DNA of 64,000 nt from Deltaproteobacteria bacterium (GTDB lineage Bacteria; Myxococcota_A; UBA9042; PHBI01; JACKFB01): the NCBI GenBank assembly GCA_020632695.1, contig JACKFB010000007.1:213218-277217 (forward strand). Reading direction: 5' to 3'. Shown in pieces: positions 23,207-32,649 of the stretch. A model generated the notes under the pieces. That model was not told the origin of the DNA. It saw only the letters and a list, made by a program, of their open reading frames with translations, and ran no database searches. Each line of letters begins with the position of its first letter. Position 1 is the first letter of the stretch. The position numbers were made by a program, and so were the translations under genes.

Positions 23207-24454
23207 TCATCGACCCAGGTTCACCAGCTCGCCGAGCAGCGTGTTGGCGGTGGACACCGTGCGGCTGGAGGCCTGGAAGCCGCGCTGCGTGGTGATCATC
23301 TGCGTGAACTCGTTGGTCAGGTCCACGTTGGACTGCTCCAGCGCCCCGGAGAAGATCTCACCACGGCCGCCGGCGTTGGCCACACCGATCGCCGGCTCGT
23401 CCGTGCCGGAGCCCTGGCGGTACAGATTGCCCCCGATCGCGTCGAGGCGGTCGGTGGCCTGGAAGAGCGCCAGCGCGAGCTGCCCCAGCGCCAGGGTGTC
23501 GCCGTTCGAGAAGGAGCCGCTGATGGTCCCGTCGGGCTCCACGGTGACGAAGGCGAGGTCTCCGGGGGCCTGGCCGTTCTGGTCGACGAACTCGATGCTG
23601 CTGGGCTGGTTCACCCCCGTCGAGCCCGCGAAGTCCATCGCGATCGTCTGGGGATCGGCGCCCTCGAAGTTCACATCGAAGTCGGTGATCGAGCTGGCGC
23701 CCTCGTCGAGCTGCCCCGAGGTGTCGAAGACGAGGGTGCCGGAGCCGATGTTCTGGGGCGGATCCCCCGGCGTGCCTCCCGAGACCTCCGCGCCGTCCAC
23801 GGTGGCGTCGTAGGTCCAGCTGCCGTCGTCCTGATGCGTGAACTCCAGGTCGACATCGTGCGCGTTCCCGAGGGAGTCGAAGACCGTGAAGCTGGCGGCG
23901 TAGTGCGGGCCGGCCGAGTCGGTCACCGTGTCGGTGTTCGGGTCCAGGTTCAGCCGCAGCGAGGCCAGGGTCGTCGCGATCGGTGGGCTCTTCTGGAGGC
24001 CGACCTGCAGGTCGCCCAGGCTGGTGTCCAGGGCGCCGGACGCCAGGGCAGGATAGCCCTGCACCCGCAGGCCGCCCAGGGTGGTGAGGAAGCCCTCCGA
24101 GTCGATGCGGAACTGGCCGTTGCGGGTGTAGAACTGCCCCTCACCGCCCTGCGCCTCGCCGCGGACGACGAAGAAGCCATTGCCGCCGATGGCCAGGTCG
24201 GTGGACACGCCCGTCTGGAGCAGCGCGCCCTGGGTGTGGAGGCGTTGGATGGCCTGGACCGCCGAGCCCTGGCCCTGCTCCGAGAAGCCGGCCGAACCGA
24301 TGATCGTCTGGTTGAGGACATCGGAGAAGGCCGCGCGGCTGGCCTTGAAGCCCACCGTGTTCATGTTGGCGATGTTGTCGCCCACCACGGCGAGGCCGGC
24401 CTCGTTGACGCGCAGGCCGGTCATGCCGATGTAGAGGGAGGAGAAGATGCTCAT
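23207..24454 (-). CDS. flgE: Flagellar hook protein FlgE
   Basis: FlgE builds the hook. The 415-residue protein starts MSIFSSLYIGMTGLRVNEAGLAVVGDNIANMNTVGFKASRAAF, contains central domains with LAIGGNGFFVVRGE and FTVFDSLGNAHDVDLEFTHQDDGSWTY, and ends with the C-terminal QSNVDLTNEFTQMITTQRGFQASSRTVSTANTLL. It lies 15 bases after flgD, whose product caps the hook during assembly. Confidence 0.95.
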   Translation of the reverse strand: MSIFSSLYIGMTGLRVNEAGLAVVGDNIANMNTVGFKASRAAFSDVLNQTIIGSAGFSEQGQGSAVQAIQRLHTQGALLQTGVSTDLAIGGNGFFVVRGEAQGGEGQFYTRNGQFRIDSEGFLTTLGGLRVQGYPALASGALDTSLGDLQVGLQKSPPIATTLASLRLNLDPNTDTVTDSAGPHYAASFTVFDSLGNAHDVDLEFTHQDDGSWTYDATVDGAEVSGGTPGDPPQNIGSGTLVFDTSGQLDEGASSITDFDVNFEGADPQTIAMDFAGSTGVNQPSSIEFVDQNGQAPGDLAFVTVEPDGTISGSFSNGDTLALGQLALALFQATDRLDAIGGNLYRQGSGTDEPAIGVANAGGRGEIFSGALEQSNVDLTNEFTQMITTQRGFQASSRTVSTANTLLGELVNLGR

Positions 24455-24469
24455 GGGGGACTCCTGACG

Positions 24470-25192
24470 TCAGCGGGCGGGGGTTTGCTCGGTGGAAGTT
24501 GAAGACGCGGCCGGCTCGTGGACCTCGACGACGCTCGCGAGGGTGATCGTGCGCGGCGGGATGTCGTCGCTCAGCAGCTCGGGGTAGCCGTTCTTGAACG
24601 TGATGCCGGCGATGCGGGCGAGCGCCCTCGTCGAGACCTCGACGGGTTCGCCGGCGGCATCCACGGCGTTCATCACCACCGAGTAGGTCCCGGCAGCCAG
24701 CGGATTTCCCTGGTCGTCGTTGCCGTCGAAGGCGATCTGTCCCTCCCCGGCGGCCGCGCCGCTCACCTTCACCGTGCGGACCACGGCGCCGGAAGCGTCC
24801 TTGACCTCCACGGTGAGCTCCTTCGCCTCCGCCTCCAGGCGATAGAAGAGGTCGTGAGCCTCGCCGGGCTTCGCCAGCACCACCTTGTCGTCATCGAACA
24901 CCACGTCCTTGCCGACGAAGGACACCATCTGGGCGCTGGTGGCGGAGCTCTGACTGAGCGCCAGGATCTCGATGTTCGAGTTCACGCTCACGAGCTGTTC
25001 CAGGCTCGAGAACTGGGCGAGCTGGCTGACGAACTCGGTGGGGTCGCTGGGCGCGAGCGGGTCCTGGTGGGTGAGCTGGGTCGTGAGCAGGCGCAAGAAG
25101 GCCTGTCGGTCGAAGGACGCGTCCGGGTTGGCCGCGGCGGGTGCGGCCGCCGAGCCCGCCTGGGTGAGGGCGGCCGTCTGTGCGATGTCCAT
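24470..25192 (-). CDS. flgD: Hook-capping protein FlgD
   Basis: FlgD is the temporary scaffold at the tip of the growing hook. The 240-residue protein has the N-terminal FlgD motif (DRQAFLRLLTTQLTHQDPLAPSDPTEFVSQLAQFSSLEQL) and a C-terminal FLG/FnIII-like pair of beta domains (AGEGQIAFDGNDDQGNPLAAGTYSVVMNAVD). It is preceded by fliK (22 bases) and followed by flgE, the typical fliK-flgD-flgE order. Confidence 0.94.
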   Translation of the reverse strand: MDIAQTAALTQAGSAAAPAAANPDASFDRQAFLRLLTTQLTHQDPLAPSDPTEFVSQLAQFSSLEQLVSVNSNIEILALSQSSATSAQMVSFVGKDVVFDDDKVVLAKPGEAHDLFYRLEAEAKELTVEVKDASGAVVRTVKVSGAAAGEGQIAFDGNDDQGNPLAAGTYSVVMNAVDAAGEPVEVSTRALARIAGITFKNGYPELLSDDIPPRTITLASVVEVHEPAASSTSTEQTPAR

Positions 25193-25214
25193 GTCTCGGC
25201 TCCGGGCTGGGGTT

Positions 25215-26603
25215 TCAGGCGATCAGGAGGAGGCGGCGACGGTCGCCGGGCTGGGCGGTGCTGCCCCCTTGGGGCGGGCGCGGTCGGGGGCGCGCGTCGT
25301 CGGGCGCGCTGGCGGCCTGGGGCTCATGGGCCCCCTCTTCGCCAGCGCCGGGTCCCTGTTGGGAGCCGCCGCGGCCGAAGGTGTCGGCCGGCACGTCCCC
25401 GCGCACATCGATGCGTCCGACGACCAGCGCGCTGGCGTCGAGCTCGCGTCGCACCGCCGGCAGGGCCTGCAGCAAGCGGGCCTGGTGCTCGGCCTCCACC
25501 GCGCGCAGACGGACGCTGATGTCGACGCCGTGACGGCTGAGGTGGGCCTCGATGGCGCCGATGCTGGTGCGCTCCACGCGCACGATGGCGACGCCGTCGT
25601 CGTCCATGTGGAGTTGGGCCAGCGCGTCCGAGACGGCCGGGTCCCGGGCCACCGCCTGGGGTGCGCTCAACGCGACGGGCGTCAGCGCCGCCGCGGTCCC
25701 GGTGGGCGCCGCACCCGAGGCTGCGCCCGAGAGCGCCGCGACGAGCGCGTCGCCATCGATGGGGTCGGTGTCGTCGAGAGCTTCCCCGGAGGGCCCGTCC
25801 ACGGCTCCGATGGCGCGGCGCATGGCCTTGGCGACCACCGCTCCCACCGCCGACAGCTCCGAGCGTGGCGCGGCCTGGGCCACCTCGGCCGGCGTCGCTG
25901 CGGTCCTGGCCGCGGCCACCGGCGCCGCCTCGACCGCCGGCTCCCGGGCGCTCCGCTCGGCCGTCGCCGCCGCGCTGCCTCCTTGCCCTGGCTGCCGCAG
26001 GTCCACCGGGTTCCCGCTGGCGTCACGGACCACGGCATCGCTGCCCGCGCCCGCTCCCGGTGGCGCCGGTCCCGAGCCCGCCGCTGACGCGTCCGCGGGT
26101 CCGGCGCCCGGGCGCCCTCTCGCCGCCCCGGACCCCGTGTTGGCGACGTCCCGCGCCGCGCCCTCCCTGCGGGCGGGGGTCGCGTCGGTGGGCTGCGCGT
26201 CCCGCGCCCCGGACGCCTTCGAGCCGCCAGCCTCGGCCGGCGTCGGGGAGCCCAGCTCGCCGGTGCCCTCCCCGCGTCCGTCGGCCCGTCCGCGGCCGGG
26301 TGAGCCGAGCCCATCGGTCCCGGCCGCTCCAGCCTCCGCCCGCCGGGCGGCGACCCTCGGCTCGGGCGTGGTTCCTGGGCCGTCCGGGCGCGCCGCCAGG
26401 GCGGCCGCCATCCCGGGTTCCTCGTCGATCCGCCTGCGTCGCCGCTCCGGGGGCTCCCGCTCCAGCTCCTGCGACGAAGCCTCGTCGGCCTGGGAGGACT
26501 CGGCCCGCGCCACCGCCTCATAGTCCTGCGGAGACTGAACCTTGACGGGCAGCTCGGCGACCGTCTTCGGGGTCACGGCCGGTTCGAAGGCCACGGTCTT
26601 CAT
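25215..26603 (-). CDS. fliK: Flagellar hook-length control protein FliK
   Basis: FliK is the secreted ruler that measures the hook and switches export specificity. The 462-residue protein starts at ATG 26603, overlapping the stop of the upstream gene (ATGA). Residues about 40-330 are low-complexity Ala/Pro/Gly/Glu/Arg, as expected for a ruler; the C-terminal Flg_hook domain (about 340-430) contains QLHMDDDGVAIVRVERTSIGAIEAHLSRHGVDISVRLRA. A larger in-frame extension upstream overlaps the motE-like gene and is not the start. Identification rests mainly on the C-terminal domain and gene order. Confidence 0.85.
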   Translation of the reverse strand: MKTVAFEPAVTPKTVAELPVKVQSPQDYEAVARAESSQADEASSQELEREPPERRRRRIDEEPGMAAALAARPDGPGTTPEPRVAARRAEAGAAGTDGLGSPGRGRADGRGEGTGELGSPTPAEAGGSKASGARDAQPTDATPARREGAARDVANTGSGAARGRPGAGPADASAAGSGPAPPGAGAGSDAVVRDASGNPVDLRQPGQGGSAAATAERSAREPAVEAAPVAAARTAATPAEVAQAAPRSELSAVGAVVAKAMRRAIGAVDGPSGEALDDTDPIDGDALVAALSGAASGAAPTGTAAALTPVALSAPQAVARDPAVSDALAQLHMDDDGVAIVRVERTSIGAIEAHLSRHGVDISVRLRAVEAEHQARLLQALPAVRRELDASALVVGRIDVRGDVPADTFGRGGSQQGPGAGEEGAHEPQAASAPDDARPRPRPPQGGSTAQPGDRRRLLLIA

Positions 26604-27466
26604 GGGAGGGCTCCTGAGCGGCCGAGGGTGGGCCGGCCGGTGGCCATGCGTCGCGTCAGTCGCCCCGCGACCTCGGGCGGCATCTTCGAGACGATCGGGG
26701 CCGCGGTGCGCGCCGACACGATCGCCAGCACGCGCACGGCCAGCGCATCGTCCCACTGCTGGAGCAGCGCCGCGGCGTCCTCCGGCTTCATCTTCTTCAC
26801 GACGGAGGCCACGTAGTCGACGCGCTCGTTGGCCTGCTCGATGGTGGGCGGCACCACCCCGACCTCGCCGGGCCGCGCGACGATCGCGGCGCCGCAAGCC
26901 TCCTCGGCGAAGCGCCGCGCCCGCTCCGCTTCGGCCCACCGGTCCTCGACCTGCGCTTGCAGCTCGCGCACCTGGGCCATCTCCTGGTTCAGGGCGATCT
27001 GCGCGCGCACCAGGGCCACCTCGCGCGCGGCCAGGCTGTTCTCCCACCCCGTGCCCTCCACCACGGGGCCGGCGGCCTCGATGGGAGGACCGACGAAGGT
27101 CGTGGTGGCCTCCGGGTCCGGCACGCGGCCGAGCCCGAACGAGAAGCCCGGCGGACGGGGCAGCGCCTCTTCATCGACCCGAGGGCGACCGACGCGCACC
27201 GGAGACGGCTCCACCGGCCTGCCGACGACCGGCGGCACGGGCGGAGCCGGCTGGGACGGCGCGGTCTCGATCGGGCCGCCGACCGGCGCTGGCGACGGCA
27301 CCTCCGGAGTCGGCGCGGGGGCGGCGGGCTCCACCGCGGGCGCGGCGGGCAACCCCGCCGGCGACACTCCCCCGGCCGGCGGATCGGCGGCGTCGGCGGC
27401 GACGACGGCGGCCACGCCGCCTGCCCCCAGTCCCAGGGTGATGAGCCACGGCAGGACGCGCACCAT
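26600..27466 (-). CDS. MotE-like protein with MgtE-N-type domain
   Basis: A 288-residue envelope protein found in the fliJ/fliK position in many non-enteric flagellar operons. It has a membrane or signal segment at residues 7-29, a Pro/Ala-rich periplasmic linker (30-130), a coiled coil (WENSLAAREVALVRAQIALNQEMAQVRELQAQVEDRW, about 150-190) and a C-terminal MgtE-N-like helical domain (VKKMKPEDAAALLQQWDDALAVRVLAIVSARTAAPIVSKMPPEVAGRLTRRM). Homologues (MotE/FlbB class) assist stator or MotC assembly. The start overlaps the fliI stop (TGATG) and the stop overlaps fliK. Confidence 0.7.
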   Translation of the reverse strand: MVRVLPWLITLGLGAGGVAAVVAADAADPPAGGVSPAGLPAAPAVEPAAPAPTPEVPSPAPVGGPIETAPSQPAPPVPPVVGRPVEPSPVRVGRPRVDEEALPRPPGFSFGLGRVPDPEATTTFVGPPIEAAGPVVEGTGWENSLAAREVALVRAQIALNQEMAQVRELQAQVEDRWAEAERARRFAEEACGAAIVARPGEVGVVPPTIEQANERVDYVASVVKKMKPEDAAALLQQWDDALAVRVLAIVSARTAAPIVSKMPPEVAGRLTRRMATGRPTLGRSGALP

Positions 27467-28812
27467 CAGGCCCCCCCGCCGAGGTCGGGCTGTCGCGTGC
27501 GCTCGCCGAGGCGCAGCACGGCCTGCCGGGTGGTCTCGAAGTCGTCGGTGTCATCGGAGCGCTGGCGCAAGAAGCCTCGCACCTCCGGTCCCAGCGCCAT
27601 CGCCCGGTCGAAGCGCGGCACGGTGCCCGGCTCGAAGGCAGCCACGCTCTGCAGCTCCTCGGCCTCGAAGAGGTCCGAGAGCACCCGCCGGATGTCCGCG
27701 GCGGCGCGCCGATGGCCCTCGGTGGTCACCTCGCTCATCACGCGGCTGGTCGACGCGAGAACGTCGATGGCCGGGAAGTGGCCCTGCTCGGCCAGCTTGC
27801 GCGACAGGACGATGTGACCGTCGGTGACGGCACGGATGGCGTCGCCGATGGGGTCGGTGAGGTCGTCGCCCTCGAGCAGCGCCGTGTAGCACGCGGTGAT
27901 CGACCCGCCGCGGGTGCCGGGGCCCGCCCGCTCGAGGAGCTGGGGGATGATGTCGAAGGCGGATGGCGGGTAGCCGCGGGTGGTTGGCGGCTCGCCGGTC
28001 GCGAGGCCCAGCTCCCGCTGCGCCATGCAGACGCGCGTCAGCGAGTCCATCAGCAGCAGGACGCGCTGTCCCTGGTCGCGGAAGTACTCGGCGATCGAGG
28101 TCGCCACCCGCGCCGCCCGGATGCGCAGCGCCACGGCGGTGTTGCTGGTCGACGAGACCACGATCGAGCGGGAGAGTCCGGCGGCGCCCAGCTCCCCCTG
28201 GACGAACTTCTTCACCTCGCGGGAACGCTCGCCGATGAGCGCGACCACGGTCACGTCGGCCTCGGTGTTGCGGGCCATCATGCCGAGCAGCGTGCTCTTT
28301 CCGACGCCGGCGCCCGCCATGATGACCACGCGCTGGCCCTCGCCGCTGGTGAGCAAGCCGTCCACGGCCCGGATCCCCAGTGGCAGCGGCCGCTCGACCA
28401 GGCCGCGCTCCATCGGGTTCAGCGGCGCCGGCTGCAGCGGCACGCGGTCGATGGCGAAGATGGGCGGCCCCCCGTCGATCGGTTGCCCCCAGCCGTCCAG
28501 CACGCGCCCGATCATCTCGTCGGTCACGGGGACGGAAGGATCGTGGTCCCCGGGCTCGATGCGCGTCCCTACGGTGATGCCGGGGACCGCGCTCAGCGGC
28601 ATGAGCGACACGCGCCGGTCGTGCAGCGCGACGATCTCGGCCGGCACGCCGGTGTCGTCGCCGCGCAGCATCAAGCGACACATCATCCCCATCTTGGCGC
28701 CGGGCATCGTGCCCTCGACCAGCAGCCCGCCCACGCGCACCACCCGACCGCTGACGCGGATGGGCGGCGTGGCTGCGAGGACGTGGTCGATGCGGTCCCA
28801 GGGGAGCTCCAT
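27466..28812 (-). CDS. fliI: Flagellar export ATPase FliI
   Basis: FliI is the hexameric ATPase of the export apparatus. The 448-residue length is standard. Motifs: Walker A AGAGVGKST (about residues 167-175), the loop LIGERSREV (GERGREV in most FliI), Walker B LLLMDSLTR, and the segment LGLATGEPPTTRGYPPSAFDIIPQLLERAGP. The start overlaps the fliH stop and the stop overlaps the motE-like start. No fliJ follows, unlike most flagellar operons. Confidence 0.97.
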   Translation of the reverse strand: MELPWDRIDHVLAATPPIRVSGRVVRVGGLLVEGTMPGAKMGMMCRLMLRGDDTGVPAEIVALHDRRVSLMPLSAVPGITVGTRIEPGDHDPSVPVTDEMIGRVLDGWGQPIDGGPPIFAIDRVPLQPAPLNPMERGLVERPLPLGIRAVDGLLTSGEGQRVVIMAGAGVGKSTLLGMMARNTEADVTVVALIGERSREVKKFVQGELGAAGLSRSIVVSSTSNTAVALRIRAARVATSIAEYFRDQGQRVLLLMDSLTRVCMAQRELGLATGEPPTTRGYPPSAFDIIPQLLERAGPGTRGGSITACYTALLEGDDLTDPIGDAIRAVTDGHIVLSRKLAEQGHFPAIDVLASTSRVMSEVTTEGHRRAAADIRRVLSDLFEAEELQSVAAFEPGTVPRFDRAMALGPEVRGFLRQRSDDTDDFETTRQAVLRLGERTRQPDLGGGA

Positions 28813-29612
28813 CAGAGTTCCTCCCGCTCATCGACCGACGGCGGCTCCGGCGGCCGGGGGATCCTCATCGGCTGCGGGCTCATGGCGGTGCGCACCGCCG
28901 CGGAGATCCGGTCGATCTGGACCTGCCAGCGCGCGTCGACGATGCCCTCCTCGAAGAGCACGATGCACGAGCCGCGGTCGACGTCGCCCGACGGGCGCAC
29001 CGTGACCTCCACCGGGCGTCCCGAGATCTCCGCCGCCAGCCCGGGGGCGTGGGTACGGATCGCGTCCGCGTCGTCTGCGTGGCACCGCAAGGTCAAGCGC
29101 GTCACGGGGCCTGCCACCTGCAGAGCGCGTTGGATGTTGGCGATGAGCGGCTCGGCGTCCAGCTCGGCGTCGCGGTGCAGGATGGCGGTGGCCATCCTGG
29201 CGGCGAGCGAGACGACGTTCTCAGCGAAGCGGTCGGTGAGCTCCTGGGTCGCCCGCTCGAGGGACTGAGCCGCCGCGAGGTAGGGCTCCATCAGCGTCGC
29301 GGCCATCTCCTCGAGGTCGCGGGCGGCCTCCCGGCGCGTCTCGTCGCAGTGCTCGCACGGACCCGGCTCCAGGAGCTCCGGCTCGCCGAGCGCCTCGGCC
29401 AGCTCGGCCTCGGGATCCGGCGCCTCCGTCTCCGACTGGGGTGGCGACGCGGGAGGGCGCTCCTCGCTCGTGCCCCCGATGCCCGGTGGCCACGCCCGGG
29501 CACCCGACCCGCCGGGCGGCAGCGTCCAGGGCGCCGGACGCACGTTGGCGCTCGCGCGTCCGAAGAGCGCGCCGCTGGCCTTGTCGTCCGGTGGATCCCG
29601 CTCGCCGCTCAC
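28812..29612 (-). CDS. fliH: Flagellar assembly protein FliH
   Basis: FliH dimers anchor and regulate FliI at the C ring. The 266-residue protein has a long disordered N-terminus (1-90, Pro/Glu-rich, including an unusual CEHC pair near 86-89), a helical middle (RREAARDLEEMAATLMEPYLAAAQSLERATQELTDRFAENVVSLAARMATAIL) and the C-terminal FliH/HrpE domain (VTRLTLRCHADDADAI, then SGDVDRGSCIVLFEEGIVDARWQVQIDRI). The GTG start and both ends overlap neighbouring genes by one to four bases. Confidence 0.88.
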   Translation of the reverse strand: MSGERDPPDDKASGALFGRASANVRPAPWTLPPGGSGARAWPPGIGGTSEERPPASPPQSETEAPDPEAELAEALGEPELLEPGPCEHCDETRREAARDLEEMAATLMEPYLAAAQSLERATQELTDRFAENVVSLAARMATAILHRDAELDAEPLIANIQRALQVAGPVTRLTLRCHADDADAIRTHAPGLAAEISGRPVEVTVRPSGDVDRGSCIVLFEEGIVDARWQVQIDRISAAVRTAMSPQPMRIPRPPEPPSVDEREEL

Positions 29613-30658
29613 ACCGCGTCTCCTGGCCGCATGTTGACCTTGCCTTCCTCGGCGAGGCGCGAGACGACCGCCAGGATCTGAGCCTGCGCCTCCTCGACCT
29701 GGGGCCGGGCGACGGGCCCCATCACCTCCATGTCGTCGAGCACGCTCATCGCGGCGCGGCTGGACATGTTGGAGAGGATGAACTCCTTGAGCTGGTTCGA
29801 CGCGGTCTTGAGGCCCACGGCGAGCTGCTGCCCGTCCACCTCCCGCAAGATGAGCTGCACCTCGCGCGGGCGGAGCATGAGCAGATCCTCGAACACGAAC
29901 ATCCGGGCGCGCAGCTCCTCGGTCAGCTCGGCGTCGCGGCGCTCGAGGTCGTCGAAGATCACCTCCTCCTGATCGCGGCCCACGGCCTTCATCAGCTTGA
30001 CCGCAGAGCCGAGCCCGTCGATCTGTACCGGGCCCGCCTCATCGCCGACCCGCAGCTCGCGCCCGACGATCTCTGCCACCTCCGCCAGCATCTGAGCCGG
30101 GACGGCCCGCAAGGTGGCGACGCGGCGGATGGCGTCCGCCTTGATCTCGGGCGCCAACAGCCCGAGCACTCGACCTCCGACGTCGGCGCTGAGGATCGCG
30201 AGCACCACGGCGATGACCTGCGGATGCTCCCGCGAGATGGCCTGGGCGAAGGCCGCGGGGTCTGCCTCGGCGATGCGGCGCAGGTGGTCCGTGGCCGAGC
30301 TGGTGTCCCGGCCGAGGATCGCGATGAGGTTGTCCCGCCCCAGCGCGTCCACCGCGACCTCCCTCAGCTTCGTGTCGTGGCCGGCCACGCCGACCACGTG
30401 CCGGTCCAGCTCCGCGTTCAGCTCCTGCAGCACCTCGAAGACCTCGCGGGCGCTCACGTCGCCGAGCGTGTCGGCGCGCCCGAGCAGCCGCTCGATGTCC
30501 TCGGGGGGGAGGATCTTGAAGAGCTGTCGCGCCTGGTCGGACTCCAGCAGCATGACCGCGATCGCCGCCATGCGCGCGGGGTCACGCGGCGGCTTGGACT
30601 CGCCCCGCTCCCTCGGCGCCTCCGACCCGGCCTGGGTCGCTCCGGCCTCGTCGCTCAT
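29609..30658 (-). CDS. fliG: Flagellar motor switch protein FliG
   Basis: FliG couples stators to the rotor and joins FliF to FliM. The 349-residue protein has the N domain (AAIAVMLLESDQARQLFKILPPEDIERLL), middle ARM repeats (EHPQVIAVVLAILSADVGGRVLGLLAPE, MLAEVAEIVGREL) with the EHPQ motif, and the C-terminal torque helix region (MFVFEDLLMLRPREVQLILREVDGQQLAVGLK and FILSNMSSRAAMSVLDDME) with charged residues lining the stator-contact helix. The start overlaps the fliF stop by four bases. Confidence 0.96.
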   Translation of the reverse strand: MSDEAGATQAGSEAPRERGESKPPRDPARMAAIAVMLLESDQARQLFKILPPEDIERLLGRADTLGDVSAREVFEVLQELNAELDRHVVGVAGHDTKLREVAVDALGRDNLIAILGRDTSSATDHLRRIAEADPAAFAQAISREHPQVIAVVLAILSADVGGRVLGLLAPEIKADAIRRVATLRAVPAQMLAEVAEIVGRELRVGDEAGPVQIDGLGSAVKLMKAVGRDQEEVIFDDLERRDAELTEELRARMFVFEDLLMLRPREVQLILREVDGQQLAVGLKTASNQLKEFILSNMSSRAAMSVLDDMEVMGPVARPQVEEAQAQILAVVSRLAEEGKVNMRPGDAV

Positions 30659-32268
30659 GCCGCCTCCTCCTTCTCCGTGCCCTCACGGATCCAGCGTCGG
30701 ATGATGGCAGCGGTGCGCCGGACGTCCTCCTCCGTGTGCTCCTGGGCGCGCCGGCGCAGCGCGGCGATGATCTGCTGCATCTCCCGCACCTCGGGCTCCG
30801 CCTCGGGCATGTGCGCCAGCGCACGCCGGGCCTCCTCGAGTTCCTGCCGGCGGGCCTCGTCACGCTCGTCGACGCGCCGCCGGCGCGCGCGACGCCAGAG
30901 CAGGAACGCGGTCACGAGGATGAGCAACAACACCACGGCTCCGATGATGAGCCAGACCGGCGAGATGCTGTCCAGCGACAGGCCGGCGGCGCTCCCCTCC
31001 GCTGGGGCCGTCTCGGCCGCGAGCGGCTGGGCGAAGCGCTCGGCCACCACCTCGACGGCGTCGCCGCGGGCGGTGTCCAGGCCGGCAGCCCGGGAGACCA
31101 GGGTCTTCCACGCCTCGATCTGTGCATCCGTCGGAGCCTGCTCGCCGGCGCTGCTGTCCACCAGGACCGCGATGGAGAGGCGCTGCACGCGCGCCTGCGG
31201 CGACTCGCGGCGGGTGGTGGCCCGGTCCACCTCGTAGTTCTTGATGTGGTCCAGCTTCTCGCTGCGCGCCGCCTCCACCGGAGCCGCGTTGGTGTTGGCG
31301 GCCGGGCGGTCCGGCAGGTTGGAGGCCGTGCCCGGCGGGCCGACCTCGGGGCGGTCCACCTCGCGGACCGTCTCCGTGCGTTCTCGCTCGCTGCGGATGA
31401 CCTGGCTCTCCGGGTCGAACTTCTCCTCGGTCTCCACCAGGCGGGAGAAGTCCACGTCCGCGGCCACCTGCGCGCGGACCCGCCCCCTGCCGATGACCGG
31501 CTCGAGCAGCGCGACGATGCGCCGCTCCAGCCCCTCCTCCAGGCGACGCCGATAGACGAGGGCGTCCTCGGAGAGGCCGTCGTCGCTGTCGGGGCCTGCC
31601 AGCATGGTGCCGCTCTGGTCGACCACCGAGACGTTGCCTGCCGTCAGACGCTCGACCCCGCTCGCGACGAGCTGCCGGATCGCTTCCACCTGACGACGCT
31701 CCAGCTCGGAGCCCGGCACCAGATCGACCACCACCGAGGCGCTGGGCAGGCTCTGGTCCTCCTCGAAGAGCACCCGCTCCGGGAGCACCAGGTGCACCCG
31801 CGCCCGCTGCACCTGCTCGAGCGTCTGGATCGTTCGCGCCAGCTCGCCCTCGAGCGCGCGGTGGTAGTTCACCCGCTCGGCGAAGGTGGAGCGCCCCAGC
31901 TCGCTCTCGTCGAAGAGCTCGAAGCCGACCGTCTTCCCGCTGGGCATGGCGCTGGTCGCGATCTCCAGCCTGGCGTCGTAGATGCGGTCCTCCGGCACGA
32001 GGATGGTGCCGGCGTCGGCGAGGCGGTAGGGGATGCTGCGCGCCTCCAGCGCGGCCACGGCCGCCTGCTGCTCGGTCGGGTCCATGCCGTGCGCGACCGG
32101 GCGCCACCCCGGCTCGGTCGCCCCGCGGAACGCGATGTAGCCGAGACCCAGCAGCGCCGCCGCCGCGACCGCGGCGATGAGCCGGCGCCGCGGCGCAGGG
32201 AGGCTCTCGTACACGCCGCGATATCGGGCGAGTACGGACTGCTCCTCGGGTTGTTCGTCGTCGGCCAT
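30655..32268 (-). CDS. fliF: Flagellar MS-ring protein FliF
   Basis: FliF forms the MS ring in the inner membrane, the base for C-ring and export gate assembly. The 537-residue protein has two membrane helices (about 28-48 and 435-455), ring-building motifs (YNHR-like VNYHRALEGELARTIQTLEQVQRARVHLVLPERVLF, and VVVDLVPGSELERRQVEAIRQLVASGVERL), and a cytoplasmic C-terminal tail (residues 500-537, IIAALRRRAQEHTEEDVRRTAAIIRRWIREG) that binds FliG. It lies 55 bases after fliE. Confidence 0.96.
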   Translation of the reverse strand: MADDEQPEEQSVLARYRGVYESLPAPRRRLIAAVAAAALLGLGYIAFRGATEPGWRPVAHGMDPTEQQAAVAALEARSIPYRLADAGTILVPEDRIYDARLEIATSAMPSGKTVGFELFDESELGRSTFAERVNYHRALEGELARTIQTLEQVQRARVHLVLPERVLFEEDQSLPSASVVVDLVPGSELERRQVEAIRQLVASGVERLTAGNVSVVDQSGTMLAGPDSDDGLSEDALVYRRRLEEGLERRIVALLEPVIGRGRVRAQVAADVDFSRLVETEEKFDPESQVIRSERERTETVREVDRPEVGPPGTASNLPDRPAANTNAAPVEAARSEKLDHIKNYEVDRATTRRESPQARVQRLSIAVLVDSSAGEQAPTDAQIEAWKTLVSRAAGLDTARGDAVEVVAERFAQPLAAETAPAEGSAAGLSLDSISPVWLIIGAVVLLLILVTAFLLWRRARRRRVDERDEARRQELEEARRALAHMPEAEPEVREMQQIIAALRRRAQEHTEEDVRRTAAIIRRWIREGTEKEEAA

Positions 32269-32323
32269 GGGGTCCTCTCACGCAGCCGCCGGCGGGAACT
32301 TCCCCCCGCGCGGCCGCGTGTCC

Positions 32324-32647
32324 TCAGATCTGCATCCGGGCGATCTCCTGATAGGCGGAGATCGCGCGCGTCGTGACCGCGGCGGTGAGCTGCATCGCAA
32401 TTCCGGACTCCGCCAGGGCGACCATCACCTGATGTACCGGTACGTCCTCACCCCCGACGAAGCGCTCGACGACCTCGTCCCCGTGGGCCACGGTGGCGTT
32501 GGTCTCATCGAGCGCCTTGCCGAGCGCGTCGGCGAAGTCCGCCACCGGGTCGCGCGCGCCGCCGACGGGCGACTCGGTCCCGACCGGCGCCCGCAGCGCC
32601 TGCGTCTCGCCCAGCGGCAGATGCGGAGAGATGGCTGAGATCTCCAC
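32324..32647 (-). CDS. fliE: Flagellar hook-basal body protein FliE
   Basis: FliE links the MS ring to the proximal rod. The 107-residue protein has DFADALGKALDETNATVAHGDEVVERFVGGEDVPVHQVMVALAESGIAMQLTAAV and the conserved C-terminal RAISAYQEIARMQI. The GTG start has a strong GGGAGG ribosome-binding site. It follows flgC after 2 bases, the canonical flgB-flgC-fliE order. Confidence 0.95.
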   Translation of the reverse strand: MEISAISPHLPLGETQALRAPVGTESPVGGARDPVADFADALGKALDETNATVAHGDEVVERFVGGEDVPVHQVMVALAESGIAMQLTAAVTTRAISAYQEIARMQI

Positions 32648-32649
32648 GG

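Noticed and set aside
25215..27047. 610-residue version of FliK beginning upstream
   Set aside because: The extra N-terminus overlaps the motE-like gene in another frame; ATG 26603 with the ATGA overlap is the natural start.
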